Part shown: in pieces, positions 24,384 to 33,237 of the stretch
How positions within the stretch are numbered: the stretch's first letter is position 1
Layout: each line of letters opens with the position of its first letter
Assembly (NCBI RefSeq): GCF_011762195.1
Contig: NZ_JAASQK010000004.1
Location: forward strand, 1-64,000
Source: Sphingomonas oligoaromativorans
GTDB taxonomy: Bacteria > Pseudomonadota > Alphaproteobacteria > Sphingomonadales > Sphingomonadaceae
Length of the DNA: 64,000 bases
Direction of reading: 5' to 3'
Notes under the pieces: model-generated
Databases searched by the model: none
What the model saw: only the letters and a program-made list of their open reading frames with translations
What the model was told of the DNA's origin: nothing
Position numbers and translations under genes: made by a program

Positions 24384-25345
24384 TGCAGCGTCTCCAGATA
24401 AGCGATGACATCGGTGAGCTGTTCGCCCGAAAGATGCTGGGCGGGCATCAGCGCTCCGGGCTTCACGCCTTGCGGATCCTGAATCCAGCCACCCAGCGCG
24501 CCGGGATTGTTGGGGAGCATCGCGGCAGCGATCAGGCGCCGGCTCATGAGGTGGGTGAGATCGGGGCCGCCGCGGGCGGTGGCGCTGGTTCCCCGGATGG
24601 CATGGCAGAGCCCGCATCTGGCCATGGTGAGTGCGTATCCCTGTCGTTGGGCCTGCGTTGCCGGTGGCGGCGCAGGCTGAAGCTGGTCTTGCCGCCAGCG
24701 CTGGAACTCGGCCATCGGCTGGGCGACCACCTCGAAGCCCATCTTGGCATGTTCGGCGCCGCAATATTCGGCGCATTGACCGCGGAAGATGCCGGGGCGG
24801 CGGGCCTCCAGCCAGGCAATGTTCTGTTGGCCGGGAATGGTGTCGGTCTTCCCTGCGAGTTGCGGCACCCAGAAGCTGTGGATGACGTCCCCACCGCGCA
24901 GCCGGATCTCCACCGGTACGCCGACGGGAATATGGATTTCGTTGGCGGTCACGAAGCTGTCGGCGGGTTCGGTGCCGTGATAATCCGCCTCCCACCACCA
25001 TTGGTGCGCGGTCACGTCGATGGTCATCTCCGGCCGCCGTGGTGGCCCCGCGACCTGCGCGAGCGCCGCCATCGTCCAGATCAGGGAGATAAGCAGCGGG
25101 ACGGACGAAATCGCAAGACCGATGGTGATCCAGCGCAGACCGCCGGCATGATCGCGCCGGACGGGTTCGGCCGCCGTTTCCGCCGCGCCGCCGCCTTTCG
25201 CGCCGCGCAGGCTGCCGAGCAACAAGCCCGCGACGACAAGGCACACCACCACCGAGACGATCAGCATGAACCATGTGAGCGGAAGCGTGACGTCGGCGCG
25301 CCGTCCGGCGCTGGAGAAGAGATAGTCGAGCGGCGTTGCACTCAT
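24380..25345 (-). CDS. coxB: Cytochrome c oxidase subunit II fused to cytochrome c
   Basis: A 321-residue subunit II of the caa3 type. Two transmembrane helices (about 22-46 and 70-93) are followed by a cupredoxin domain with HQWWWEADYH and an intact CuA site (CAEYCGAEHAKM). A C-terminal cytochrome c domain has CGLCH and a likely axial Met in GALMPAQHL. This fusion takes electrons from external carriers and delivers them to subunit I. The start overlaps the ctaG stop and the stop overlaps the coxA start, both as ATGA. Confidence 0.94.
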   Translation of the reverse strand: MSATPLDYLFSSAGRRADVTLPLTWFMLIVSVVVCLVVAGLLLGSLRGAKGGGAAETAAEPVRRDHAGGLRWITIGLAISSVPLLISLIWTMAALAQVAGPPRRPEMTIDVTAHQWWWEADYHGTEPADSFVTANEIHIPVGVPVEIRLRGGDVIHSFWVPQLAGKTDTIPGQQNIAWLEARRPGIFRGQCAEYCGAEHAKMGFEVVAQPMAEFQRWRQDQLQPAPPPATQAQRQGYALTMARCGLCHAIRGTSATARGGPDLTHLMSRRLIAAAMLPNNPGALGGWIQDPQGVKPGALMPAQHLSGEQLTDVIAYLETLQ

Positions 25346-26082
25346 GCCAGCCGCGCGGGTTCCAGGGCGCGCCACAGCATCGCCATCGAGCGCAGCCCCA
25401 CGATCAGGAACAGCAGGCAGCCCGGCACCCACATCAGAGCGCCGCCCAGTTGCTGGTCGCTGAGCGGCGTGAAGCCCCAGGCCGAGGCGGTGAAATAATG
25501 CGGTACGAACATCGCGTGGCCCGACAGCGTCAGGATCGCGCCGAGCAGTCCCATCTGCATCGAACTGATCGTGCCGGCTGCCAGCGCGCTCGCGGCCAGC
25601 CGGGGCGGATGGGAAAGCAGCACGCTCCACAGCCAGATCGCCGATCCGAACAGGGTGGCGTGCATCGTCCAGTAGAGGGTCGTGGACCAGAAGGTCGCCG
25701 TATAGGGCGTCGGCATATGCCAGAACCACAGCGCGGCCATGAAGGCGAGCGTGGCGGGCCAGAGATGCCCCGGCCGTTCCCAGCGGGGCGGTGTGGCAAG
25801 GCCGATCAGCGGTGCCGCGATCAGGATCAGGATCATGTGCTGGCCGACTCGCGCCGAGAAAAGCGAGACGGACAGGGCGCAGAGCGGCGATAGGAAAGCA
25901 CCAGCCGCCATGATCCATCCGACAAGTGCGAGCGAGACACGCTGGTTGTCGCCCCGCAGCATCCGTGCATGCAGCAGAGTGAGCAGGAGCAGCGCGGCCA
26001 TGAGAACAGGATCGCCGTTGAAGCGGCCCGCCAGATCACCCGGCATGGGTGGCGCCCCGCAATAGGGAACCCCATAGGCCAT
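25342..26082 (-). CDS. ctaG: Cytochrome c oxidase assembly protein, CtaG (caa3-type)
   Basis: A 246-residue polytopic membrane protein of the caa3_CtaG family, with about seven helices, a conserved ALWFWHMPTPY segment and HATLFGSAIWLWSVLL and FVPHYFTASAWGFTPLSDQQLGG near the end. Family members help form the copper centre of caa3 oxidases. The ATG at 26082 is preferred over a TTG at 26121 because GGGGA lies six bases before it. It is the first gene of the oxidase operon, which then runs coxB, coxA, coxC, small membrane protein and cytochrome c. Confidence 0.9.
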   Translation of the reverse strand: MAYGVPYCGAPPMPGDLAGRFNGDPVLMAALLLLTLLHARMLRGDNQRVSLALVGWIMAAGAFLSPLCALSVSLFSARVGQHMILILIAAPLIGLATPPRWERPGHLWPATLAFMAALWFWHMPTPYTATFWSTTLYWTMHATLFGSAIWLWSVLLSHPPRLAASALAAGTISSMQMGLLGAILTLSGHAMFVPHYFTASAWGFTPLSDQQLGGALMWVPGCLLFLIVGLRSMAMLWRALEPARLA

Positions 26083-26203
26083 CAGCTTCCCCTGCCATCC
26101 ACTTTTTTTACTGACAGGCAAACCGCAGCCCGCCCAGATGGTTCCGGGAGGCTGACATTTTCAAGAGGTTAGGCCCCGTTCTCCGGCAGGGGCCGCGCCC
26201 GCT

Positions 26204-27433
26204 TCACCCCGCGTCGCGGGACGCCCCGAAGCGATAGGGATCGAAGCAATCCATATCCTTGTCCCAAAGATCGGTCAGGCTGGCGGTAAGCAACTCGGCG
26301 GCCAATGCGGCGAAGGTGACGCCGTTGCCGCCGAAGCCGCTCGCCAGCCAGAGTCGGTCGAACGCCGCCGAAGGCCCGATCGCGGGCAGCCCATCCGGCG
26401 AACTGCCGAACATGGCCGCCCATGTTTCTCGGGGCTCGACCGGCCGGCCAACAAGCCGGGAGAGGTTCGCAGCGATCTCGGCCGCTTTGGTCGGGATAAG
26501 GCGATCGCGATGATCGGGATCGTGGAAATCTTCGTCGCCACCACCGGCGATCACGCGCCCTTCGGCGTCCGTCCGCGCATACAGATAGGAGGAGGATGCC
26601 TCCCACATCATCGCCGGACCCCGCCAGAGCGGAGCGGTGCCCGGTGCGGTGGCGATGGCGTAGCTGGAACGGAGGCGAAAGGCCTCAGGCAGGAAAAGCC
26701 GTGCGCGCTCATAGCCGGTCGCGAGCACCGCATGGCGCGCTTCAACCACCCCGCGATCGGTGGTGAGCTGGATATGCGTGTCTGCGCTGGAGACGGTTTG
26801 CACGTCCACGGGCCAGCACAATGACGCGCCCCGATCGCGCGCCTGATCGAGCAGATCATGGGTGAGGCCGACAGGATCGACTTCATAGCTATCGCCGGAG
26901 AAGATTGCCGGGCGGGGCGCGATATCGAAGCGCTGCTGCACCTGTTCGGCGGACAGGAAGGTCGACGGAAAGCCATGGGCGGCCCGAAGCGCGGCCTCCC
27001 GCGCAAGGCCGTCGGCATCGAGGAGCGTGCCGTCGAGATAGAGGCTCTGTCGCGCCTTCATATGCGCCCTCGGCAGATGAAGTGCATGATCGGCGAGCGT
27101 CCTCACCGCGCGATGGACGCGCCGCCAGCAGCGGACAGCGCGATCGATGCCAACACGTCCTGCCAGATGGGAAAGGGGGACGTCCGCCTCCCACAGCACA
27201 AGCGCGGTCGAGGCGGACGTGCTGCCGCAGGCCGGGTAGCGGCGATCCAGCATCGCCACGCTCAGCCCCTGTTCGCTCAGACGGTCGGCCAGCATCGCGC
27301 CAGTGATGCCGGCCCCGCAGATCGCGACATCGACCATGCGTACCGGCAGTGTATCGGCGGGCGGGAGATCGTCCGCATGGGCGTCCCACGGAAGCGCGTT
27401 GCTGCGCAGGTCGTGATGCTCGGTCAGATCCAT
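26204..27433 (-). CDS. FAD-dependent oxidoreductase, DadA/glycine oxidase-like
   Basis: A 409-residue flavoprotein with the dinucleotide motif VDVAICGAGITGAMLADRL near residue 35 and a matching YPACGSTSAST FAD segment. The end carries the DAO-type closing motif GLPAIGP...LWLASGFGGNGVTFA. The long insert between is substrate-specific, and the substrate cannot be read from the sequence. The gene is divergent from the efflux operon, about 115 bases away. A weak GC-rich inverted repeat (GGCCCC/GGGGCC near 26172-26194) follows the stop. Confidence 0.85.
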   Translation of the reverse strand: MDLTEHHDLRSNALPWDAHADDLPPADTLPVRMVDVAICGAGITGAMLADRLSEQGLSVAMLDRRYPACGSTSASTALVLWEADVPLSHLAGRVGIDRAVRCWRRVHRAVRTLADHALHLPRAHMKARQSLYLDGTLLDADGLAREAALRAAHGFPSTFLSAEQVQQRFDIAPRPAIFSGDSYEVDPVGLTHDLLDQARDRGASLCWPVDVQTVSSADTHIQLTTDRGVVEARHAVLATGYERARLFLPEAFRLRSSYAIATAPGTAPLWRGPAMMWEASSSYLYARTDAEGRVIAGGGDEDFHDPDHRDRLIPTKAAEIAANLSRLVGRPVEPRETWAAMFGSSPDGLPAIGPSAAFDRLWLASGFGGNGVTFAALAAELLTASLTDLWDKDMDCFDPYRFGASRDAG

Positions 27434-27548
27434 CGCGTATCAAATGTCGGGCGGCGAAAAAGCTCCGGGGCGGAACGATTTGAGCCGTCCCGCGTCCCTT
27501 GCGGCGAGGTGGCGCGCTGCGGCGAGCCGGTGGAGGGCAGCCGCGAAC

Positions 27549-28760
27549 ATGGCCAGCGGACAGGACGACGCGCGACCCGGTTCCGAGGATGAAGGCAATG
27601 AAGCCTATCGCCAGGCCTATCGGGAGGGCTTCCACGATGGGCGTGAAGCTGCGTCGGGCGAGGATGAAGACGAAGATAAAGACGAGGAGGAAGGGGGCGA
27701 GGAAACCGGCAAGGACCAAGACGACCGGCCGCCGCTCTATCGCCGCCCGATGTTCTGGGTTCTGGCGGGGATTGCGGCTTTCGTCCTGATCGCGCTGGTG
27801 GTCCTCTTCTGGCTGCACGAGCGGCAATATGAATCCACCGATGATGCCTTTGTCGATGCGCATATCGTGCGGTTGTCGGCGCAGGTGTCGGGTCAGTTGA
27901 CGGCGGTGGCGCAGGCGGACAACCGCCATGTGAAAGCCGGGATGCTGCTCGCCACGATCGAGGCGGACGCGACCCAGGCGCAACTGGCGCAGGCCCGTTC
28001 GCAGGCGTTGCAGGCGGATGCCCAAATCCAGCAAGCCTCCGCGCAGGTGGTCGCGGCCGAGGCCAAGCGCCGGCAGGCGATCGCTTCCGCAATCCAGCCC
28101 GAAGCGGAGGCTCGCAAGGCAGCCGCGGACCTCAAGCGTTATCTGGCCTTGCGGGCGCTGGACCCGGCGGCGGTCGCGGCCACCCAGATCGACCAGGCGC
28201 GCGCGCAGGCAGCGAGCACGGCCGGGCAAGCCGCCGCCGCCCGCCGTCAGGTGGACGACGCCACCGCCCAGATCCTCGTCGCGCGCAAGCAGGTGAAGGC
28301 GGCCGTCGCCCAGAAGCAGGGGGCAGAGGCGCAGATCGCGGCCACCCGCGTCACCTTCGGCCATCTCGACATCCGCGCGCCGGTTTCGGGGCAGGTGGTG
28401 AACCGCAATGTGAATGTCGGTTCCTATGTTTCGCCCGGCACGCAACTGATGGCGATCGTGCCCGATCAGATGTGGATCACCGCCAATTTCAAGGAAACGC
28501 AGATCACCCATATGAGCATCGGCCAGCATGTCGATATCAAGGTGGATGCATTCCCTGGCATGCATTTCGACGGTCATGTGGATTCGATCCAGCGCGGCGC
28601 GGGGCAGGCATTCGCGTTGCTGCCGCCGCAGAACGCCACGGGCAATTATGTGAAGGTGGTGCAGCGCGTGCCTGTCCGCATCCTGTTCGACCGGCCCGAT
28701 CCGCATCGCTATGCCATCGGGCCGGGCATGTCGGTGGTCCCCACGGTCAAGGTACGCTGA
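27549..28760 (+). CDS. HlyD family membrane-fusion protein (EmrA-like)
   Basis: A 403-residue periplasmic adaptor. The cytoplasmic N-terminus (about 60 residues) has an AYRQAYREGFHDGREA segment and a strongly acidic run of Asp/Glu, then one transmembrane helix (about 66-90). The periplasmic part has the lipoyl half (STDDAFVDAHIVRLSAQVSG), a long Ala/Gln-rich coiled-coil hairpin (about 135-260) and the second half (VTFGHLDIRAPVSGQV). The acidic cytoplasmic extension is unusual for this family. It is the first gene of a three-gene efflux operon and links the MFS pump to the outer-membrane channel. A near-match to an EcfG promoter (GGAAC-N16-CGTC) lies upstream. Confidence 0.9.
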   Translation: MASGQDDARPGSEDEGNEAYRQAYREGFHDGREAASGEDEDEDKDEEEGGEETGKDQDDRPPLYRRPMFWVLAGIAAFVLIALVVLFWLHERQYESTDDAFVDAHIVRLSAQVSGQLTAVAQADNRHVKAGMLLATIEADATQAQLAQARSQALQADAQIQQASAQVVAAEAKRRQAIASAIQPEAEARKAAADLKRYLALRALDPAAVAATQIDQARAQAASTAGQAAAARRQVDDATAQILVARKQVKAAVAQKQGAEAQIAATRVTFGHLDIRAPVSGQVVNRNVNVGSYVSPGTQLMAIVPDQMWITANFKETQITHMSIGQHVDIKVDAFPGMHFDGHVDSIQRGAGQAFALLPPQNATGNYVKVVQRVPVRILFDRPDPHRYAIGPGMSVVPTVKVR

Positions 28761-28762
28761 GC

Positions 28763-30364
28763 ATGGCCGGCGACAAGGGCGATCCCGATGCCGGCTGGTC
28801 TAGCGCCCGCTCGGCGGCGGGCCGGCATAACCCTTGGCTGATCGTGATCGTCATCAGCCTCGCGACCTTTATGGAGGTGCTGGACACCGCCATCGCCAAT
28901 GTGTCGCTGACCCATATCGCCGGCTCGCTCGCCGTATCGCCCGACGAGGCGACGTGGGTGCTGACCAGCTATCTTGTTTCCAACGCGGTGATCGTGCCCA
29001 TCTCCGGCTGGCTGAGCGACGTGGTGGGGCGCAAGCGCTTCTACATGATCTCGGTGTTCCTGTTCACGGTGTCGTCGCTGATGTGCGGGCTGGCGCCGAG
29101 CCTCGCGATCCTGATCTTCGCACGCATCTTTCAGGGCATTGGCGGCGGCGGCCTCGCGCCTTCCGAGCAGAGTTTCCTCGCCGACACATTCCCGCCGTCC
29201 AAACGCGGCATGGCGTTCGCGGCCTATGGCGTGGTGGTGGTGGTGGCGCCGGTCCTCGGTCCATCGCTGGGCGGCACGATCACGGACAATATCAGTTGGC
29301 ACTGGATCTTCCTGATCAACGTGCCCGTCGGCATCATCTCACTGATCCTCGTCCATTTCCTCGTCGACGAGCCCGAAGCGCTGGAGCGCGATCGCCGTCG
29401 CAAACTGAAGGGCGGCCTCAAGGTGGATGGCATCGGCTTCGCGCTGGTGGCGCTCGGCCTCGGATGCTTTGAGATGACCATGGATCGCGGCCAGCGCGAC
29501 GACTGGTTCGGCTCCAGCTTCATCACCACCACCGCGATTGTCGCCGCCATCTCGCTCGTCACCTTGGTCATCTGGGAACTGTGTCATCGCGATCCGATCG
29601 TGAACCTGCGCCTGTTCGCCCATCGCAACTTCACCATCTGCTTCGCGATGATGCTGACCTTCGGCGCTATCCTGTTCGGCTCGACCCAGCTCATCCCGCA
29701 GATGATGCAGCAGGTGTTCGGCTATACCGCGACCGAGGCGGGGCTGGTCATCACGATCGGCGGAATCGGCGCGCTGGTGGCGATGCCGCTGACGGGGCTT
29801 CTCACCGGGCGGGTGCAGACCCGCATCCTGCTGGGCGTCGCCTTCATCGTGCAGGCCTATGCGTTGTGGAACCTGAGCGGTTTTGAGACAGGCGTTCCGT
29901 TCGGCCATGCCGCGATGGCGCGTTTCTATCAGGCAGTGGCGTTGCCTTTCCTGTTCGTGCCGATCACCGCGCAGAGCTATGCCGGGCTGGAGCCGCAGCA
30001 ATATGGGCAAGCCTCCGCCATCCTGAATGTTGCGCGCAATCTGGGCGGTTCGATCGGCATTTCCTCGGCGCAGGCTTTGCTGGAGCAGCGCGAACAGTTC
30101 CACCAGTCCCGGCTGGTCGAGGGGTTGAACCCGCTCAACCCGGTCTATGTCGATGGGCTGGGTCAGATCGGGCGGACACTCTCGGGTGGGCCGCTGATAA
30201 GCGACGCTGATACCTCCCGCCTTGCGAACCTCTATGCGCTCGTGGAGAAGCAGGCGGCGATGCTCTCCTACATCGATGTGTTCCACACGCTGATGATTAT
30301 CGTATTCATCGTCATCCCCTTCGCCATTCTCCTGAAGCCCACGCGCGGGCAGGGGGGGCATTGA
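28763..30364 (+). CDS. DHA2 family MFS multidrug efflux permease (EmrB-like)
   Basis: A 533-residue, 14-helix drug/proton antiporter. The first helix has the DHA2 pattern ATFMEVLDTAIANVSL, the A-loop is GWLSDVVGRKRFY, and motif C is GVVVVVAPVLGPSLGG. The start two bases after the EmrA-like gene's stop is the only one that keeps this N-terminus. It works with the adaptor and the outer-membrane factor of the next gene to pump amphiphilic compounds from the cell. Specificity cannot be inferred. Confidence 0.93.
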   Translation: MAGDKGDPDAGWSSARSAAGRHNPWLIVIVISLATFMEVLDTAIANVSLTHIAGSLAVSPDEATWVLTSYLVSNAVIVPISGWLSDVVGRKRFYMISVFLFTVSSLMCGLAPSLAILIFARIFQGIGGGGLAPSEQSFLADTFPPSKRGMAFAAYGVVVVVAPVLGPSLGGTITDNISWHWIFLINVPVGIISLILVHFLVDEPEALERDRRRKLKGGLKVDGIGFALVALGLGCFEMTMDRGQRDDWFGSSFITTTAIVAAISLVTLVIWELCHRDPIVNLRLFAHRNFTICFAMMLTFGAILFGSTQLIPQMMQQVFGYTATEAGLVITIGGIGALVAMPLTGLLTGRVQTRILLGVAFIVQAYALWNLSGFETGVPFGHAAMARFYQAVALPFLFVPITAQSYAGLEPQQYGQASAILNVARNLGGSIGISSAQALLEQREQFHQSRLVEGLNPLNPVYVDGLGQIGRTLSGGPLISDADTSRLANLYALVEKQAAMLSYIDVFHTLMIIVFIVIPFAILLKPTRGQGGH

Positions 30365-31854
30365 TGCGCCGGTCGCGCCTTCTTTCGCTGGCCCTGATGA
30401 TGGGTGTCAGCGCCTGCACGGTGGGGCCGGACTATCACGAGCCCAATCCGCAGGTGCCGGCTGCCTTCGCGGAACCGCAGCCCCCATCGCCCGATGGCAC
30501 TGTCGATCTCGCACGCTGGTGGACGGCGTTCGGCGATCCAGAGCTTAGCCATCTGATCGAGATCGGGCTGGCGCAAGCGCCGGACCTCAAGACCGCCGAA
30601 TCCCGTGTGCGGGAGGCACGCTACGCCATCGTGCAGGCGCGCTCGCAGGGGCTCCCCCAGATCAATGGTTCGGGCAAGGCGCAATATCTGAAGTTCCACC
30701 GCATCGGGAATGACTCCGACATTCCCGACCTCATTGACCAGGTGACGGGCGCGCAGCAGGGCGGCGGGAGCGGCGATATGCCATCGATCCCGACCAGCTT
30801 TCACAGCTTCTCCGCCGGGTTCGACGCGAGTTGGGAGATCGACCTGTTCGGCGGCGTGCGCCGGCAGACCGAGGCGGCCACCGCACAGGCCGAAGCCGCC
30901 CAATGGGACGCGCGGGATGCCCGTGTGCGCCTCGTGGCGGAGATTGCCTCCGATTATCTCCAGATGCGCGGCGATCAGCAGCAGGCCGCGATCGCCCAAT
31001 CGGAGGCGGATCGCCAGCAGCGCTCGCTCGATATCCTGGCGCACACCGCCAAGGTGGGGCTGGTGCCGCAGGGCAATGTGCTGCGTCAGCGGACGCAACT
31101 CGCGGCGGCGCAGGCGAAGGTGGAGCCGTTGCGGGCTGAGGCGCATGTCCAGATTCACGCGCTGGCGGTGCTGCTCGGCATGACGCCCGAGGCGCTGTTG
31201 CCCGAACTGAGCGACGCGCGCCCACTGCCGGATGGGCCGCCGTCCGTCCCGCCAGGCCTGCCTGTCGACCTTATCCGCCGCCGTCCCGACGTGCGTGCCG
31301 CTGAGCGCCAGCTTGCCGTCGCGACCGCCGACATCGGCGTGGCGGTGGCGGATCTTTATCCGAAGATATCGCTGAGCGCCGCGCCGCAGCTTGCGACGGC
31401 GTGGCTGGGTTCCTTCTTCCTCGGCAAGAGCCTGCAAATCACGGCGCAAGGGCAGGCGAGCTTCCCCATCTTCGATTTCGGCCGTCGCCGCGCCGTGGTG
31501 GGCAAGCGGCGCGAGCAGCGTGAACAGGCCTATTGGCACTGGCGGCAGACCGTGCTGGGCGCGCTCCGCGATGTCGAAGACGCTCTTGCACGAACCGATG
31601 CGGAACGGCGGGGCAATGCCGAGCTTAGATTCGGCGTTGAGGACGCGACACGCGCGCTGGCTACCGTGGACGCGCAATATCGCGCGGGGCTCGAGAATTA
31701 CACTCCGGTGCTCGATGCGCAGCAACAGGTGCTTGAGGCGCGGAGCAACCTGTCAGACAGCGACGTGCGCCTGCGTCGAGACCTGGCGTCGCTCTACAAG
31801 GCGCTGGGAGGCGGCTGGACCGATCTTGGCGACGCCGCCGCCTCGACAGGATGA
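30364..31854 (+). CDS. Outer-membrane efflux channel lipoprotein (NodT/OprM type)
   Basis: A 496-residue outer-membrane factor. The signal peptide ends in a lipobox (GVSACTVGPDY, Cys at about residue 18). The family's two repeats of long alpha-helical barrel are visible (LARWWTAFGDPELSHLIE...; later DLIRRRPDVRAAERQLAVATADIGVAVADLYPKISL). The ATG overlaps the permease stop. It completes the tripartite efflux system. Confidence 0.93.
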   Translation: MRRSRLLSLALMMGVSACTVGPDYHEPNPQVPAAFAEPQPPSPDGTVDLARWWTAFGDPELSHLIEIGLAQAPDLKTAESRVREARYAIVQARSQGLPQINGSGKAQYLKFHRIGNDSDIPDLIDQVTGAQQGGGSGDMPSIPTSFHSFSAGFDASWEIDLFGGVRRQTEAATAQAEAAQWDARDARVRLVAEIASDYLQMRGDQQQAAIAQSEADRQQRSLDILAHTAKVGLVPQGNVLRQRTQLAAAQAKVEPLRAEAHVQIHALAVLLGMTPEALLPELSDARPLPDGPPSVPPGLPVDLIRRRPDVRAAERQLAVATADIGVAVADLYPKISLSAAPQLATAWLGSFFLGKSLQITAQGQASFPIFDFGRRRAVVGKRREQREQAYWHWRQTVLGALRDVEDALARTDAERRGNAELRFGVEDATRALATVDAQYRAGLENYTPVLDAQQQVLEARSNLSDSDVRLRRDLASLYKALGGGWTDLGDAAASTG

Positions 31855-31859
31855 GGCCA

Positions 31860-32237
31860 TTAATCAGCCGGCCACGCGATTGTGCTCAGCAGCGCGATCT
31901 CGCTGGCCCGACTGTCGAGGCGGGTGTGCTGGACGACGATCGGGACGTCGCTTTCGATGACGCTCGCATAGTCGGTGTCGAGCGGCACCTTTTCAGGTTC
32001 CTGAAGTTCGTTGAAACGATAATGGCGCGTGCGCCGGCCTGCGAGCGTCATTCGATACGGGCCTATCGGCTCTCTATCGGTGAAGAACAGCGTCACTTCG
32101 ATATGGGCTTCAACGTCGCCGGCGTTGAGGATGCAAAAGGCCTCGTGGCTCAGCAAAGGTCGGTCTGCGTTAGGCATCGAGCGGCTTGGAATGAAGCCTT
32201 CAGGAATGATCCATCTCGTCCGGCCGATCGCTTTCAT
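31860..32237 (-). CDS. ASRT family protein (sensory rhodopsin transducer homologue)
   Basis: A 125-residue soluble protein of the Anabaena sensory rhodopsin transducer family, with RTRWIIPEGFIP near the start, the HEAFCILNAGD strand, FTDREPIGPYRMTL and RTRHYRFNEL, and VPIVVQHTRLDSR near the end. Members form beta-sandwich tetramers. Many are found without a rhodopsin and probably bind a small ligand. No rhodopsin gene lies in the window. The start at 32237 fits the family length and has GGGAG six bases before it. It is convergent with the efflux operon and divergent from the stress SDR. Confidence 0.8.
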   Translation of the reverse strand: MKAIGRTRWIIPEGFIPSRSMPNADRPLLSHEAFCILNAGDVEAHIEVTLFFTDREPIGPYRMTLAGRRTRHYRFNELQEPEKVPLDTDYASVIESDVPIVVQHTRLDSRASEIALLSTIAWPAD

Positions 32238-32275
32238 CTCCATCTCCCATGCTCGTGACCTCATAGAAAAACGGA

Positions 32276-32301
32276 GGAACGCGGCCTTTGGTCCGTCCGT
32301 T
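32276..32301 (+). promoter_or_regulatory. EcfG-type general stress promoter
   Basis: GGAAC, 17 bases, CGTT is a full match to the alphaproteobacterial EcfG consensus. It drives the SDR-GH130 operon, with a leader of about 120 bases. A short frame with a good ribosome binding site (32316-32411, 31 residues, no family) lies in this leader. Its status is uncertain. Confidence 0.65.
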
Positions 32302-32430
32302 GAGGAAGGGGATCAATGAACGTGGCGAAGAATGATCGGAGCGGTTCGGGATTCATGGCTGGCTCCCAAACAATGTGGCCGGCCCTTGCTTGCCGAGGCT
32401 CGTGGCGCTGACCAATGAAGGAGCTTGCCG

Positions 32431-33237
32431 ATGGAATCGAAGCCTGCATCGTCAATGTTCGCACATGCCTTGGATGGGCGTGTTGCGCTGGTGACGGGCG
32501 GGGACTCCGGGATCGGCGCGGCATCTGCGAAGGCATTGGCCGATGCAGGTGCGGACGTTGCGATCATCTATCTCGAGGACGAGGTGGGAGCACACGAAAC
32601 TTGCGCGGCGATCGAGGCGTCTGGTCGCCGGGCTCTCGCATTGCGAAGCGATGTGCGCGAAGAGGCGGAGGTGAATGATGCTTTCACTCGGATCGAGCAC
32701 ATAATTGGGAAAGTCGATATTCTGGTAAATTCCGCGGGCATCAATACTTACGGTATAAAGGTTGTTGACCTGAGTTTCGCTCAATGGAGTGATATGCTGC
32801 ACACGGATCTGACGGGCACTTTCCTTGCCGCTCGTCGCTGCATTCGTGCTCTCCAGGAATCTGGAAAGAAAGGAGCGATCATCAATATTTCTTCCATCCA
32901 TGCCGATGTCGTGCGCTCCGGCAGTGCCGCCTACGCATCCGCCAAGGCTGGCGTTAAGAAGTTCACGGAGACCCTCGCACTGGAGGTGGCGGGTGACGGA
33001 ATCACGGTGAACGCAATCGCTCCTGGCATGATCCTGACGCCGATGAACCAGTCGGCAAAGGATCATTGGATCGTGAGGAAGGTAAAGAGCGAATTCATCC
33101 CGCTCGGTCGTCCTGGCACGCCGGATGAGGTCGCCAATGTCGTCCTGTTTCTCGCATCTCCGGCCGGTGATTATTTCACGGGTTCCACCCTGACCATTGA
33201 TGGAGGTCTCTCCAAGATGCTGGCGCTGGGCGCATGA
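32431..33237 (+). CDS. SDR family oxidoreductase, glucose dehydrogenase-like
   Basis: A 268-residue short-chain dehydrogenase with TGGDSGIGAA, the VNSAGIN motif, the catalytic Ser in NISSIHAD, YASAKAG (Tyr/Lys pair), APGMILTPMN and the closing GSTLTIDGGLS. It resembles the bacterial glucose 1-dehydrogenase subgroup; the real substrate is unknown. AAGGAG seven bases before the ATG sets the start. The stop overlaps the GH130 gene (ATGA). The EcfG-type promoter upstream indicates stress control. Confidence 0.9.
   Translation: MESKPASSMFAHALDGRVALVTGGDSGIGAASAKALADAGADVAIIYLEDEVGAHETCAAIEASGRRALALRSDVREEAEVNDAFTRIEHIIGKVDILVNSAGINTYGIKVVDLSFAQWSDMLHTDLTGTFLAARRCIRALQESGKKGAIINISSIHADVVRSGSAAYASAKAGVKKFTETLALEVAGDGITVNAIAPGMILTPMNQSAKDHWIVRKVKSEFIPLGRPGTPDEVANVVLFLASPAGDYFTGSTLTIDGGLSKMLALGA

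Noticed and set aside
22443-25274. A single 943-codon frame as a fused oxidase subunit
   Set aside because: The part upstream of 24383 is the antisense-like shadow of subunit II in another frame. The ATGA overlap shows the real start.
27472-27496. GGAAC-N16-CGTC as an EcfG promoter for the efflux operon
   Set aside because: The last base of the -10 core is wrong. It is noted in the gene entry but not counted as a promoter.
32316-32411. 31-codon frame in the leader of the SDR-GH130 operon
   Set aside because: It has a good ribosome binding site, but the peptide looks random and has no match. It may be a leader peptide, but I cannot support it.
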